Notes: generated by a model from the letters alone, not told the origin. Shown: positions 37,854 to 50,570, counted from the first letter of the stretch. The stretch is DNA of 64,000 nt from Pteria penguin (GCA_035048485.1 CM068586.1:30131849-30195848); one strand, 5' to 3'. A program made the numbers and translations.

Positions 37854-37886
<33 letters not shown>
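37854..37886. repeat. (AG)n microsatellite
   Basis: About sixteen perfect AG dinucleotides lie just right of the end of satellite array B. Confidence 0.98.
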
Positions 37887-37888
<2 letters not shown>

Positions 37889-38046
37889 CAACAAATAGTA
37901 AAGGAAGTCACATGTGATGTATCTGCCGTCAATCTGCTAACTTTTGCATTTCTACATTTGCTAATGTGTTTCAGCTAGGTGATTACACCTGCGTCTTTTA
38001 CATGATGTAGATTTGTCTCTTCATATCGTCAGTACGGTAGTACGTA

Positions 38047-38093
38047 AACTGGAACTCGCCACAACTCGTAAGCTGGAACTCGTCACAACTCGT
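38047..38093. repeat. Two-copy direct repeat
   Basis: Two adjacent copies of about 24 bp are built on 'ctggaactcg' and 'cacaactcgt'. A diverging 'tagctctcac' follows. Confidence 0.6.
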
Positions 38094-38124
38094 AGCTCTC
38101 ACTTATGACAGTGTGAGAAGTGCT

Positions 38125-38290
38125 TTACATAGTGATGGTATCTGCCTGATGCTATGCACAGAAATACAGAACCGAAGCAGCGAGGTCCGGGATCTTTTAC
38201 ATATTACATCTACCGTCACTTAAGACCGCGAGTTTACCCTCACTGGAAAGACACGGCATCTACGAGCCATGATATATTGATATATTTCCT
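38125..38290. repeat. Dispersed repeat fragment
   Basis: The words 'tctgcctgatgc' followed by 'cagaaat' resemble 8662-8690 (tctgcctgatgc...tagaaat), so a shared dispersed family is likely. No A or B box, tail or target duplication was identified here. The surrounding 37.5-39.6 kb stretch otherwise shows no convincing exon. A CAA/CGA-rich run at about 38870-38925 explains the small open frames there. Confidence 0.4.
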
Positions 38291-39624
38291 TTTTAAATAC
38301 AATACAACGTTTCACATACCGGATACTGAATTTTAAAACTAGACAAGAGTTCAGAAAAATCTTTAAAATTTTGTAATGACGTTTGTGAAATGGTTTGTAG
38401 GGCTGGATTTGGTTCAAGGTAAGGTAGGTTCATCAGAGTACTCCTTGTCGGGAGAGAGACTTTGGACCTACTACGTAGTGCGTACGTGTGTAGAGACGCA
38501 CATGATATAGAACGTTTAAATCTCTTGATATATTATCGTATTTATATCTTATACAAGACATTTATTAGAGACAAAAGCTTCCGTTGATATCCATAAATCC
38601 TCTCCAGTTCGCACGAGGTTTATCATAGCATATTTTGAAAATACAAATGCTTTGCAACAATCTGTCTTCATTAGTAATGAATTGATTATGACCTATTTCT
38701 ATTTCTATTCCGAATTCTTTCCATTTAGCAACATAAAAGTCTGAAATAAATAACCGGTTTTATACATGTACCATATTGTCAACCACTGGCAGTTACTTCC
38801 CACATCAAGATCCTCGCTGATAATTCTTGTTTTCATTCAAACGAAAACCTGAGGACAACCCATCCCCCCAAAACAACAACGACAACAACAGCGACGACGA
38901 AGACTACAACAAGACAACCCTCCCCCAAAACCTCCATTGCACATATAACTTTTTGAATTTTGAAAAGCACTGTGTAGGAAATGCCACAGTCACCGGTAGA
39001 ACCAGTACGAAATAACATTTAAGTATGTCTGCGGAAAACTTTTTTGCAAAGTGAATCAATGCGATGCCTGAAGGCATTCGCAACAAATTACCATGGCATG
39101 TAGTTCTGGATTCCTAGAAGTCTACTGTAAGACCAGGCGTCCATAAACAATCTTCTATTTACCTAACCACAATTATCATTAATGTCCAAAGATACATATA
39201 GCTCCAAATATGAGATAAAACCCTCTATGGGTGATCTTTCTGCGACAACGGTGTAATACATGAATGTAAGGCGACACAACAAATTACAAACTAGAACAAA
39301 ACTGCTCAGCGACGGACATACTAAAATAACGGAGAAGCTACTTCCTTTTCTCTTTCTTTTCTCTCGCTCAGTTGGTTTTAGATCCACGTTCGTTACCTAC
39401 CGGTAGCTTTGACCGTCACCATCACATGAGCGTAAATTTAATCTTTTGGAAGTTCAAACACTCCAGAACCAGCTATAAATATAAATGTTCTTCAGTATAA
39501 AGCCATATTTCAAAAGCATGATTCAAAATATATCATCTCAAATTGACCAATCAGAATTTCGTATAAGTGTTTGATATAAGCCGAAGGAATCTCTCTTCAA
39601 ACATACATACTACATGTAGCCGAA

Positions 39625-42011
39625 ATGAAAATTGGGTTTATTGGATCAGGAAAAATGGCCCAAACTATGGCAAGAGCCTTCATCAAGTCAGGTACATGTT
39701 TAATCATTTTATATAAAGACGTGACAGTAAAAATATTTAATTATTGCAGTGGCACTGGCACAGGTTTGAGGAAAACGTGAAAAATGTGAGGAATATTGAC
39801 AGGGACTTACACTCCTAGAGTAATCATTGTACACCCTCCATATCGGAAATACTGTAACACGTTGTTTATCTCATATTCCCTATGTCATGTCTCAGTTTTT
39901 GCATTTTATATATCTATCCCATAAAGTCATGTATTTTTTATAAGAATATATATACCAAGTACCTGAGAGTAAACCAGATAAATATTTTCACGTTGGACAC
40001 TCATAATCGAAAGTTTAAATGTCGGCATTCGTTGATAAGAAATCAATGTATGACGGGAAATGTGGAGGGGATTAAGATACAGAAAAAGCACGATATTGAA
40101 ACTTTAAATCCGGGATGATAGTTAAGATTACACAAGCATTTAAGTATGGCCATAATCTAGTTCTATATGGATATAACTTACGGATATATGAACATTTCTT
40201 TGATTCTTTGATCCTTTTCAGAGACTGTACTACCCCAGAATCTTATAGCGAGTGACGTGAATTCCACTGCTAGGGACGATATTAAGGTACTGTTATATTA
40301 AAACCTCCCCTATACAGAGAGTTCCAATTACTGAGTGAAGACTTTTGGCAAGATGTGAGGGATGCTCCATTTCTTAAAATTCCGTTTCATAACTAAGAAA
40401 TACGTTATGTATATGATTTCATGAATGAGGGGATGGGGGATTCAGCATTAAGGAAAGGTAGGCTTATTGACACTTGTCAGTAAAACGAAGTTGAGCATTG
40501 TTTTCATCCATTTCATCATCACAGTTGCACTATAATGCTAAAATAACTTACCTGTATAAAAGATCTGACTAGTCACACCACTTTGACAAGTACATGGACA
40601 ATCCAAATAGCGGGTTAAGTAAAATATTTTGTCAGTTCATTCGGACTATTTCCTTTCAAAATAGTTTTATCTAAAGCATTTTAGCAATCAAACACTGTAA
40701 AAGAGTATTATACTATACAGGGTTAAATTTCTGCTTATCACCAAAGTATCCAATAGTTCATTGAATGTAATTAAAAATAAAGTACAATAATGGAGATGTT
40801 TTGTTAATAATTACTAGAAAACCGGTGTTGGAGTGACGGTTTCGAACGAGGAAGTTGTACAGAGGAGCAATTTGGTGGTACTTGCTGTTAAACCACAAAC
40901 GGTGGTTCCTGTGTTACAGGATGTGACCTCGCACTTCAGTGGAGATAAGCTGCTGGTGTCCATAGCAGCAGGAGTGAAACTGAAATTAATTGAAAAAGTA
41001 AGAATAGATATGTTTACGATAAGGCGAATATTATAGATTGTTTATTTAATATTGATTTCACTAGTTTATGGGATAAGGGGAGAAGTGGAGTAGATTTTGT
41101 GAAAGAGAAATAATACGAACATCTCCAAGATAGATGTAAAAGAAAGGGGAAAAGCACCCGTAACTCAATACATTAGATTACAAAGATTACGCTAACATAA
41201 ACTATATGTATCACAGTCAGCTTCCTTTGATACGTTTAAAGCATTCAAGATAACAGTTAACCTGAATCTGTTGAAAGTTCTCACAAAGTGGACACACGAT
41301 TTCAACAGCAATAGAATTGTCATCTTTATTTTCTGTAGATATCAAGTTTTTGTTGAGTCTTGCTTTATGCGGCACTAGGAGCATTGCACTGTATAAGAGG
41401 ACGGTATCTATCTTACGCACTGCATAAAAATTTTTATTTTACCGTAAACCGGACCCAGGGTGAGGGATCGTTCACAAAATGTCACACCTACCGTTACCCA
41501 GGGTGAGGGATCGTTCACAAATGTGCATGCCACACCTACCATGACACGGGTTTTCAGTGTTTACTGTCTGATTCGGAGGATAGGACACTGGCGTGCTACT
41601 GGCGGGACTCGAACCGTGGACATACGTCACGAATCAAGCACCTTGCAGACTGATCTATGCTGACTCTGGATGTCATGAGCATATAAAATTCCATGCTTCG
41701 TAGTGGACCATAGAACTGTATTGCACTATTCTCAGATAAAGCAATAAGAAACAAGTCATGACTTTAACCTTTATGAGAAATAAGCGGTCTAAATTCAAAC
41801 ACTTGTATATGTTCCGATACATATTATTTCTTTTACTGTATATTATGTTATAAAGAGGTTCTAATCTGCATTTTCTTGTAACGTTAAACTGGACACCTGT
41901 TGTTTAGTATATAAGCAATCCTATACTGGAGACATATTCTCCATTATACTTTCAAAGTTTTAAAATTTTGGGATGAAAACGAAAAAAAACCCCAAAAAAC
42001 AAAGGAAAAAG

Positions 42012-42045
<34 letters not shown>

Positions 42046-45000
42046 AAGAAAGAAAAGAGCAATCGTCGGTCTGGTTCAGATGATGATGTACGGTTTGGCT
42101 CCACAAGTATTAAACCGCACTGGAAACTTTTTTCTATAAAAGAATATACATGTATTTCCTTTTCAAATCTCCTCGTTTTACGTACGAATCACGTATGATT
42201 TATCTATCGACTTAATTCATCTTCAGTACAGGTATACTGTGTTTACTGCAATAAAATATTGACTTAGTTCTAATAATCTATATTGTGACATTTTAGATAC
42301 TCCCACAGAAAAGTCGTGTTTTTCGGGTGGTGCCAAACACACCGACCTTAGTAGGAGCTGGGGCGTCTGTTCTTGCATGTGGTGGCTCGATTGAGGACAC
42401 GGACAAGGACATTGTCTGTCAATTGCTCCAATGCTTTGGTATATGTGAAGTTACACCAGAAGAGCATCTTGATGCAGTGACGGGACTTAGTGGCAGCGGT
42501 CCGGCCTATGTAAGTTGGTAATGTCACAAACAATACTCATTTTAATTGAGGCATAGATATAACACTGTTCAGGGTAGCCTGACAAACCGTAAATTTATAC
42601 CTAAACTTGAAACGTTTTGTTGATAAATGCATTATAAAATTGATGGAAATTATAAACTTGACAATCTGTGTCCTCACTTCTACAACTCTTTGGATGTTAA
42701 AATCATTTGAGTGGAAGTGATGGAGATATTGAAGTGATATTTATGAGGTCGAAGAATGTCTATTGTTAGTGCTACACTTACTTTCGTACTTTGCATTGTA
42801 TCGTCATATACCTACAATCATTTCCTAAAATGTGGTATCGTAAGAAATATATTCTTGAATAAATGTTTAATGATTGATTAATAAATCAATCACTATATGA
42901 ATTGCTTTGTTTAGCTGGTTGATTGACTTATTCTCAGATACAAAAACATGAAAGCAATGACTGGGACTAATCTTCTCAAAAAGAGTCTTTGATATCTGTA
43001 CAATGCCGATACGACACAAGACTAAAGTTGCAGAGTGAACAAATGACAGTACATTTACAGAGACAAAGGACATCGCAGGGCACCATTACCGATAATCCTG
43101 GAATTTAACTAAACTTTAATCATTTGACGGACTTCTTTTTCATAGCTTACTACACATTACAATCATAAACAAATACTAATAACATTCAAAAGATTTCATG
43201 AACTAGTTTTCATGATGTCATAACGTATAAAAGTAACTTATGCAATGTCACTGTTGTACTCACAACTGTGTACATATGTGGACGTTTGTGGATCTCTGAA
43301 AGCCGTAGATGCGCAGGAAGATTGCAGACTTTATTTCTATGTAGTGAGAAATGACATAAAAATTGATGTACCTGGATCCTAATATATGCATATGAATTTT
43401 GATGCGGATAGTTGATATATTTTAAAAGTTACCATTCCTTAAATTAATTTTCACCACGGCAAGGCCGTAAGATAAAATGATGGATAAAACCAACCAAACT
43501 GTCCACAAATCATGGAACCGAAGGGATACAATCTAAACCAAACGAAAATAAAAAAAAAATTCAAAGAACGTTTACCTATATGTGAAACAAAAGGGAAAGA
43601 GATCAGATGTCAGAGAGTACGCACTACCTGCTTGCTAGCAACACCTGCCATTTACCTCCAATAGAACAGTTGGTGTTAAAAATAGTCGGAATAGGTTTTA
43701 GTCTCTTAAAGTCTTTCTTTCTTGGTAATCTTGGACTTGTCTAAATGGTTGACACACAATGAATTGATACATACTCATACACTTTGTATTTATCAGGCTT
43801 ACATGGTAATAGAAGCACTGTCGGATGCCGGCGTATTGATGGGACTTCCCAGAGATCTGTCTACAACACTAGCAGCCCAATCACTTCTGGTAAGCATGCC
43901 ACTCAAGATCACTTGGATAGTGATCCAGGATGAGCTAAACGCTCTTGATTGGTAATCTTCTGATGAGTTATTGGTTACAAACATTATCAAATACAGAACA
44001 TATATACCTTTCAATTTTGTGCACTAGATGCGCATTTCGACAACTTATGTCTCTTCAGTAATGCTTGTGGCCGAATGATTGGAATTCTCATAATATATAA
44101 TTATTTGAAGAGTAGTGTTGAAACCAAAATGACCTAAATGTGAACGAAAGAATCAATCTAAGGATAGAGCTATACATGAGGGAGATACTCCTTAGTTTTA
44201 GAGTGATTTACATAATTTCATGACTGAAAAATTGAAGTATATATTTCATGTCAGTACAAAAGCACTCAAAAGTAGACCGTCAATACAAAAGCACTGAAAA
44301 CTAGACTTATGATGCCCTCGGGATCCATCAGTCCACCAGCAGTGACACCGGCCTTGTGGTTATAATGATTATTTGAGCAGTATTTACAGTCATTAGCATT
44401 CCCAATGTATATTTTGTTTCTGTTTTTGTAAGCTCGCCTGAACCGAAGGATCTATGAAGCGTTTTGTTCCTCATCTGTGTATTTTGACTGATATCAATGT
44501 AATAAATGTAATGGGACCATACACAATAATTTGTATCACAATTCATTTGTATAATTGGGGTTTTCTTGTAGATTAAAAATTAAACGGGAGAGGGGATTTG
44601 AAAAGTATATTAGTATGTGATAATAAGCTTTGGTGGATCTCTCCTTTAGAACTTATTGAAAAATACTCGGTAGGTATGAATTACATAAGATTATCTGTTT
44701 TCGATTAAATCCGTCAAGGGTGGATCCAAAAGTGAAACAACAAAGTTTTGACGGTTTCTTTTGACGTTTTTGACCTCGTCATCTTTAAATGATAACTTTA
44801 TCCCAAATTTAATGGACTGAAAACTAATTATAATATTAACCCCTCCACGTTTAAATAATGCCCCAACCATCAGCCTTTTACACAATGGTAATTAAATCAT
44901 TATACATTCAAACTGAACATATGTTTCGCAATTGCATTTCTAGTATATACAATATAAATTCGTCTCATTAGGGTGCGTCGAAGATGGTTTTAGAAACAGG

Positions 45001-45202
45001 TTATCACACAGGACAGTTGAAAGACAACGTATGCTCACCCGGAGGCACCACCATCGCCGCTGTTCACGAGCTCGAAAAGGCAGCGTTTCGTGCAAGTCTC
45101 ATCAACGCTGTACAGACAGCGGCACTAAAAGCAACGGTGATTTCGTCCAGAATAGAAATGGGTGCCAATCTAAATGCAGAACAATTCAACTCAAGGAAAT
45201 AA
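39625..45202 (+). CDS. Pyrroline-5-carboxylate reductase, six exons, complete
   Basis: Exons 39625-39691, 40222-40286, 40818-40997, 42297-42509, 43797-43889 and 44972-45202 join in frame with GT-AG introns and encode 282 residues. The enzyme reduces 1-pyrroline-5-carboxylate to proline with NAD(P)H, the last step of proline synthesis. Visible landmarks are [12 protein letters not shown] (Rossmann GxGxxA, residues 1-12), LAVKP (66-70), VVPNTP (115-120), [10 protein letters not shown] (166-175) and the family signature [16 protein letters not shown] (227-242). The length fits the shorter animal isoforms (PYCR3-like) and there is no obvious mitochondrial presequence, so a cytosolic enzyme is likely. 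The ATG at 39625 opens directly on the first beta strand, as in many family members. ATTAAA at 45270-45275 is a possible poly(A) signal. Introns carry repeats. Family certain; isoform inferred. Confidence 0.96.
41454..41540. repeat. Two-copy direct repeat in intron 3 of the reductase gene
   Basis: The phrase 'cccagggtgagggatcgt' plus 'tcacaaa' and 'cacacctacc' occurs twice, about 43 bp apart. The second copy carries small insertions. Confidence 0.75.
41575..41690 (-). mobile_element. Possible SINE head fragment in intron 3
   Basis: Read on the minus strand, 41604-41615 gives GGTTCGAGTCCC, a good tRNA-type box B. The neighbouring sequence is compatible with a tRNA-derived SINE head. No clear box A, 3' domain or target duplication was found, so this is a suggestion only. 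Confidence 0.35.
42012..42043. repeat. Poly(A) tract in intron 3
   Basis: An uninterrupted run of 32 A lies within a longer A/G-rich tract (about 41980-42060). It could be the tail of a retroposed sequence or a simple repeat; no attached element was recognised. Confidence 0.9.
43440..43665 (-). mobile_element. 3' tail of an RT-encoding retroelement, in intron 4
   Basis: On the minus strand this stretch carries the blocks 'ggcaggtgttgctagcaag' and 'gatttatccatcat'-like sequence (here 'ggttttatccatcatttta'). The same ordered blocks follow the reverse transcriptase fragment at 45467-45733 and recur at 50085-50570. It is therefore a truncated copy of that element's 3' untranslated end. No coding part remains. 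Confidence 0.6.
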
Positions 45203-45466
45203 ATGGATATCAAACTTATTATAGATCTAGAATGTTAAGTCCATTCATACTAGTGCATGTAATTATTCAATTAAAATGCGGCTATTGGCTCTAAAATTGT
45301 TGGTGGGTACACACTGAAGATAACTAGGGAACTGAATCTTTATAAAACAGTTACATGTACTACAAATTATTTATACGTAATATCATCAAAATTATAAAAC
45401 GGACCATTCTTAATGCTTAAGTATGTATATATGTGCAGTAAACTGCTCTCAGTAAAGCTGGCTATC

Positions 45467-45733
45467 ACAAACTTTCCTTTCATAAGAAGCAACATTCCAT
45501 CATTGCCCGCATACGGCGTATTCATATCTTAATTATTACGTTATTCCAGAGAATGTTCAAATTACAATGACTTTGTTCTGAGGGCTAGGCGACTTTCAGA
45601 TAAGCTACTCAACCAGGGTTATACATGTGCTAGTATAACAATATCACTGAGGAAGTTCTACGGTCATTACGAGGCTCTTATTACTCCATATGATATCTCG
45701 TTACCCAGACTTTTAAATGATATTCTGGACTGA
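45467..45733 (+). pseudogene. Reverse transcriptase C-terminal fragment (retroelement)
   Basis: The frame reads FPFIRSNIPSLPAYGVFIS, then a TAA at 45530-45532 where relatives usually carry Gln, then LLRYSRECSNYNDFVLRARR, LLNQGY, SLRKFYGHYEAL and a final LLNDILD before TGA at 45731-45733. The order P-x-Y-G-V-F-I-S-(Q)-L, C-S, LL-x-Q-G-Y and KFYG is that of the C-terminal part of a reverse transcriptase ORF abundant in bivalve genomes. The catalytic domain is absent, so the copy is 5'-truncated and carries a nonsense change. Recognition is by family resemblance, and the element clade is not assigned. The 3' tail follows. Confidence 0.8.
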
Positions 45734-46065
45734 GACTGATTCCCGTCATTTTACACAGATTTGAAACCTTCTATACTAGAGGTTACCTATTTGACTTTGC
45801 CATATATAAATATATATGGAATTTACATGATTTGACTCTTTCTACTGGGTATATGTGACGGCTGTTACTAGCAAGCAGGAGATGCTCACTCTCCCCAGGC
45901 ACCTGATCTCACTCCATCAAGGGGGTTAACATATGCTCTTCAAGTAGACATTTTTCGTTGTTTTCTATTTGGTTTTCATTTTCACTGATCTTGTCTGTCC
46001 TTTGGATTAATGATTTTCGGACTAAAGGTTTGGATTTATCCATCATCTTTACACAACAGTAACAT
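45734..46065 (+). mobile_element. 3' untranslated tail of the RT element
   Basis: After the RT stop the sequence runs through 'ctagcaagcaggagatgctcactc', 'ggcacctgatctcac' and ends near 'tttatccatcatctttac'. The same ordered blocks occur in reverse complement at 50085-50570 and at 43440-43665. Together with 45467-45733 this is one 5'-truncated insertion of about 600 bp. Confidence 0.7.
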
Positions 46066-46129
46066 ACTGACTCTATCTTAGTAGCTCAAAGCGTAGAAGC
46101 TAACGAGCTCTCATGACCTCAGTAACTCC

Positions 46130-46735
46130 CTTTACTCACAGTTTCGCTTAGTTCAGTTGCTATCTTTTCCATGTTGATTCGGTCTGCTTTACTAATTGCT
46201 TCGCTTAGGTCAGTGAATCCGTTTCCATGCCCATTACGTCTGCTTTACTCACAGTTTCGCTTAGTTCAGTGATTCCCTTTTCTATGCCGATTCGGTCTGC
46301 TTTACTCACAGCTTCGCTTAGTTCAATGGCTAACTTTCCCATGTCCATTCGGTCTGCTTTACTCAGTTTCGCTTAGTTCAGTGGATCCCTTTTCCATGCC
46401 CATGAGGTCCGCTTTACTCACAGTTTCACTTAGTTCAATTGCCAACTTTTCATGGCTTTTCGGTCTGCTTCATTCACAGTTTCGCTTAGGTCATTGACTC
46501 CCTTTTCCATGCCCATTCGGTCTGCTTTACTTACAGCTTCGCTTAGTTCAATGGCCAACTTTTCCATGGCTTTTCGTTCTGCTTTACTCACAGTTTCGCT
46601 TAGTTCAGTTACTCAATTTTCTATGCCGATTCGGTCTGCTTTACTCACTGCTTTGCTTAGTTCAGTGACTCCCTTTTCCATGCCGACTGGCTGTGCTTTA
46701 CAAACACTTCTTGGCCAACTACGTCTCAGTAGCTC
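46130..46735 (-). pseudogene. Decayed 57-bp coding repeat (19-residue amphipathic unit)
   Basis: Ten copies of a 57-bp unit lie head to tail. The repeated 'ttcgctta' word falls at about 46143, 46200, 46256, 46313, 46368 and so on to about 46653. On the minus strand the unit reads LSEAVSKADRMGMEKGVTE with alternates (ADRKAMEKLAIE, ADRIGIEN). Acidic, basic and hydrophobic residues alternate as in a helix. Copies 55-56 bp long cause frameshifts, and at least one unit has a TGA, so it is not translatable as a whole. The protein family is not recognised. It is either a broken exon of a repeat-rich protein or a minisatellite that happens to read openly; the conservative residue swaps favour a coding past. 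Confidence 0.6.
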
Positions 46736-47209
46736 TCTTTGTAAGAAAAAAGAGGAGTTACTGGCTCAGTTATAAGGCAGAAGTCACCATGGAGCTATAC
46801 AATACATAAATATAAATAATATACTAGAACATATAACACATTACAAAAATATTTGATTGTAGTGCAATTACGATACCGACTTAGGACGGTCATTTAATTT
46901 GACAAAAGCCAAACAAATGGTGTGGTTAACCGGTTTACGGGCCCACCTTTCCACTCATCGTAACAGCAGAACAATCAAAGGACGTACATTTAAAAATTTA
47001 TAAATAATCCTCCATGTAAAGAACAAGGGTCAACAGGTATCGCATATTGAGAGGTCATAAAAATATATAAACACGTAAGGTATTGTAAAACACATAATGG
47101 TATAAAAATATATGCGACATCAACATGATAAACCGTGCTGAAAGCGAGCTAAGACCCTAGATCTGTAGGAGTCCCGACTAACAGTCAGAGGGGACGAGGT
47201 TCAGGACCA

Positions 47210-47835
47210 TGTCTCCTCTGAAAGAGGTTTGGACAAGGCCCGTCATATAGTCCCCACCGCCCTGTTAGTCAGCGTGCAACGTTCAAGTAAAAGTCTGTAT
47301 AAGGCTGTAGAGGGGCCAAATACAAGACCTATAGTCTTTTTGATGATCTCAATATCATATTGTCTATTTAGAAGACGCTTGACTATTTTATTACATGATA
47401 AAATAATGTTATCGGAGCCTTTTACTTTCCTTAGTATATATACGAGATCACCGTAAAAATTGGGATGGGAAATTCCATTGGATACATACTGTTGAAAAGA
47501 AATATTTCCAAATTTAGATAGAAGTTCTGAATAAGATCTGAAGATCTGAAGAATTTGCCGAATGTTTTTCTTAGCTTGTGATATCTGTAACCCCGAGTTA
47601 AAAGTTTAGTAGTAATTTGTAAATTTCGTTTATGAAAGTCCAAAACATCGGTGCAGACTCTGACAAATCAAACTAATTGAGATATATAGATACCATATGA
47701 TGGGAGTCGAGGGACATCGCCATCCAAGTAAGGGAAATTTACAATAGGAAATCCAAAATCCTCACGTTTATCATAAATATTAGTATATATTAAGTGGTTG
47801 ATAATTTTGATGTTTAAATCTAAGAAAGGTGTAGA
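47210..47835 (-). pseudogene. Reverse transcriptase C-terminal fragment of a second, related family
   Basis: On the minus strand, from about 47835 downwards, frames read FLDLNIKIINHLIYTNIYDK, then NFPYLDGDVPRLPSYGIYIS, QLV, a TGA, VCTDVLDFHKRNLQITTKLL, TRGYRYHKLRKTFGKFFRS and, after a frameshift near 47540, FYGDLVYILRKVKGSDNI and VFGPSTALYRLLLERC, followed by another stop. This matches the layout of the 45467 fragment (PxYGxxIS, LL-x-x-GY), but it is a distinct family and in the opposite orientation. Catalytic motifs were not found upstream. Degraded open stretches up to about 49440 on the minus strand may belong to the same copy. Confidence 0.78.
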
Positions 47836-50080
47836 TTTATCTCAAGTATTAGCTTTATTCAATGTGAGCTCTGGTAATTACTATCTGATGGAAAACGGTT
47901 CGGCGAGATTGGCATGAGATTTTCTGCCTTTTGTTTATATATAGATATGTATTTATATACTAAAGACACGCTAGGTTCGGAAAGCCTTCTTCATTTACCT
48001 AAAGTTTCATCTAACATTTGGAGTCGAAAAATGGCATTTTCAATTCTTGCAGAGCAAATGGTTATGACGACCATCACATCCAGTCGAGAACATTGCGTTC
48101 TGATAATTGGTTCACCAGAGCATTTTGTGTCTGATTAATTCGTTTCCTGACAGCAAAGATTACAACGTCTTTTTAAAGATTGGTGAAGTCAATAAACTGT
48201 TTTGTATCATTTTGTTGCGCTGTATTCTTGACTTATTTTTGAAGCCACAACCTTTTATGTTCAGTTTTACTAATTGTTTTAGGTACATCCAATGTTCAAT
48301 GACATGATTGCTGCTGTAATACCCAGGGGATCTTCTTATTGAAATCATCGATAACACGGCACGATATAGTTCTTCTTGAAATCCAAACCCACAAAACCAT
48401 TCACTGTAAGATTGGCAACAAGTATTTGTGCATGGTATATTTTCCCAGTCATCGATATGGGTACTGCTGTTCGACCAGTCATTTTCAAGGTCTCGTCGAA
48501 GACAGAGTGTACCGTCTCAGTAACTTTATGAAAAGCTTACATGTTTAACTTAGATATCTGAAAGATATTCTGAAATTGGTGTAACGGAAAGAGTTGCTAT
48601 TGTATCTACAGTTCCATTCTCATTTCCATTAATAAAAGCTGAAACAAGCATTTCAGTCTCATCCTTGTGAATGAATAATCTTCGGATTTAATACAAGCTT
48701 CTTTGTAATACCAGTTTGTCTGATTTTGGTATTCATGTAGCTCTAACATAAGCGAAATTGTATCTCAACGACATGATGAAAGACATCATTTAGACTTTTA
48801 GCTTAGATTGTTTAATTCTTATTCTTAGATATCAACAAGAACATGGATAAATTGGTTCATGGAAATTTTGTCCGTAACATACACTGATACGGTAGGATAT
48901 GCAAGATTTGCATTGCTACGCATGTGCTGTTCAATTTCAGTGCATATCTTTCTTCTGCTTGAACACACTGCTGGAACTATTTGTTTGGTCATTAGAATTA
49001 TTCTTATAGGTCACTTTACTATTACATAATTGACTGTAGTAAGTTTTAGTTTTAGTCCAGTCGTTCCATGACTTAGTACAAAATATCACTGTTCTATGTT
49101 ATTATATAGATAATGCATTACCGAAACATTTTCGTCCGAGAGACTCGTGTGATGAAAATGGACATACATCCAGATCTTTCTGTAAGAAGGATCTTGCAAC
49201 AGTATTTTGAGTTCATTGATTAAAGCGATATACAGAGTGATATCTTGTTTAATTACGACAGTTATCACAAACTTTCCATTTTTTCGCCACCACAACAGAT
49301 TTTATAGTTTGATATACCGAGAAATAGGTGATCTGTTGAGATCGACACGGGCTTCATGTCTTTCCTGTATTCTGTCAATTTCAGATACTAAATTAAAGTC
49401 CATTCTATTTGCAGTTGAGTCGAAACAACCCTGTTGTGTCTAAATATTATTAATTATCTTGCCATCAGGAAATTTTTCTCCTAAATTCTCTTGCCTTTCT
49501 CTAAAACTAACTATGTTAGAATTTGGATTTAATAGATATTTCGAACACATTGGTCGAATATGTTAACCCTTTTGGTACTTCTTCGTTGTTGACTTGCTTT
49601 CAAGTAGTCACAATGTTAAGACAATCCCATTTACTTTTTATCAATAAAAAAATCCCATAAAAATCTTAATGACAATACAATTGTCTAAGACTCTGATGTC
49701 TATGGTCTAGATTCTTTCTCCCAAATCAAGTATGTACATTTCAACCTTTCGTAAAATATTGAAAGGAGTAATCTTTACTGCATTCCCGGAAAATAATTAC
49801 GCACATATTTTCCAGTGGACTTGAATAAAGACTTCTATTTACACAAGATTTGGATATGTCGAACTAATGCACGAAAAAGCGATGAAGCCTTTACCGCAAA
49901 CTTTTGGGTAACGAAAGTACATACGGGTAGTTCTCAATAATATAATCGACCGAAAACCTATTATTATAATTATATACATGTAAATATTTCAAATGATGAA
50001 TTGAACTCAGCAATCACATGTTCAGAAACACCATTAATGTAAAATACGAAAATAACTGGTGTCACATGACTTTGGCACTA
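47836..50080. other. Non-coding stretch, probably old retroelement remains
   Basis: No intact gene is visible. On the minus strand, an open stretch at about 49310-49437 reads FDSTANRMDFNLVSEIDRIQ, which looks like protein but was not assigned. It could be an N-terminal part of the element at 47210. The rest is AT-rich without recognised signals. Confidence 0.35.
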
Positions 50081-50084
50081 ACAA

Positions 50085-50570
50085 CAATGTACCACAGTGT
50101 ACATTCACGGACCCCTGAAATTCAGAGGTGAGACCAGGTGCCCGGGAGGAGTGAGCGTCTCCTGTTTGGCTAGCCACACCTGCCGTGAATGCCCTGACAT
50201 ACAGACGAAACAATATAATTCAGCAAACAAAAATATACCTTTTAATCGCCAGAAACTTTATTGATAATGAATAATATAAACTTAAATCACCAGAAACATT
50301 ATCTTTAATGTCCTCATGATATCTACATTTTACAGTTAGTTCATTATGTTAGGGCATTTTGGAGTATTTCATATTGCCACCTAAGAATCTACAGATAACG
50401 GATAAAGTTTTAACCCACGGCATTAGACACCAAAAATTTCGAGACACATGTAGTTCGTAAAATCTTTCGAATTTTCATCTAGGGTGAAAAGCCACATTAC
50501 CGAATGACTTTCTTGAGTCAAAAATATCTTATGTAAAGATGATGGATAAATCCAAAGCACAAGTCCAAAA
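50085..50570 (-). mobile_element. RT element 3' tail, third copy
   Basis: In reverse complement the order is a 'ggcaggtgtggctagccaaa' block, 'caggagacgctcactcctcc' and 'gggcacctggtctc' at 50125-50190, and on the plus strand 'gtaaagatgatggataaatcc' at about 50533-50553 closes the unit. The spacing between blocks is longer than in the 45734-46065 copy, so an insertion or a second fragment lies between. Confidence 0.55.

Noticed and set aside
38827..39018. Small frames around the CAA/CGA-rich run
   Set aside because: Low-complexity sequence open on both strands; no splice sites or recognisable domain.
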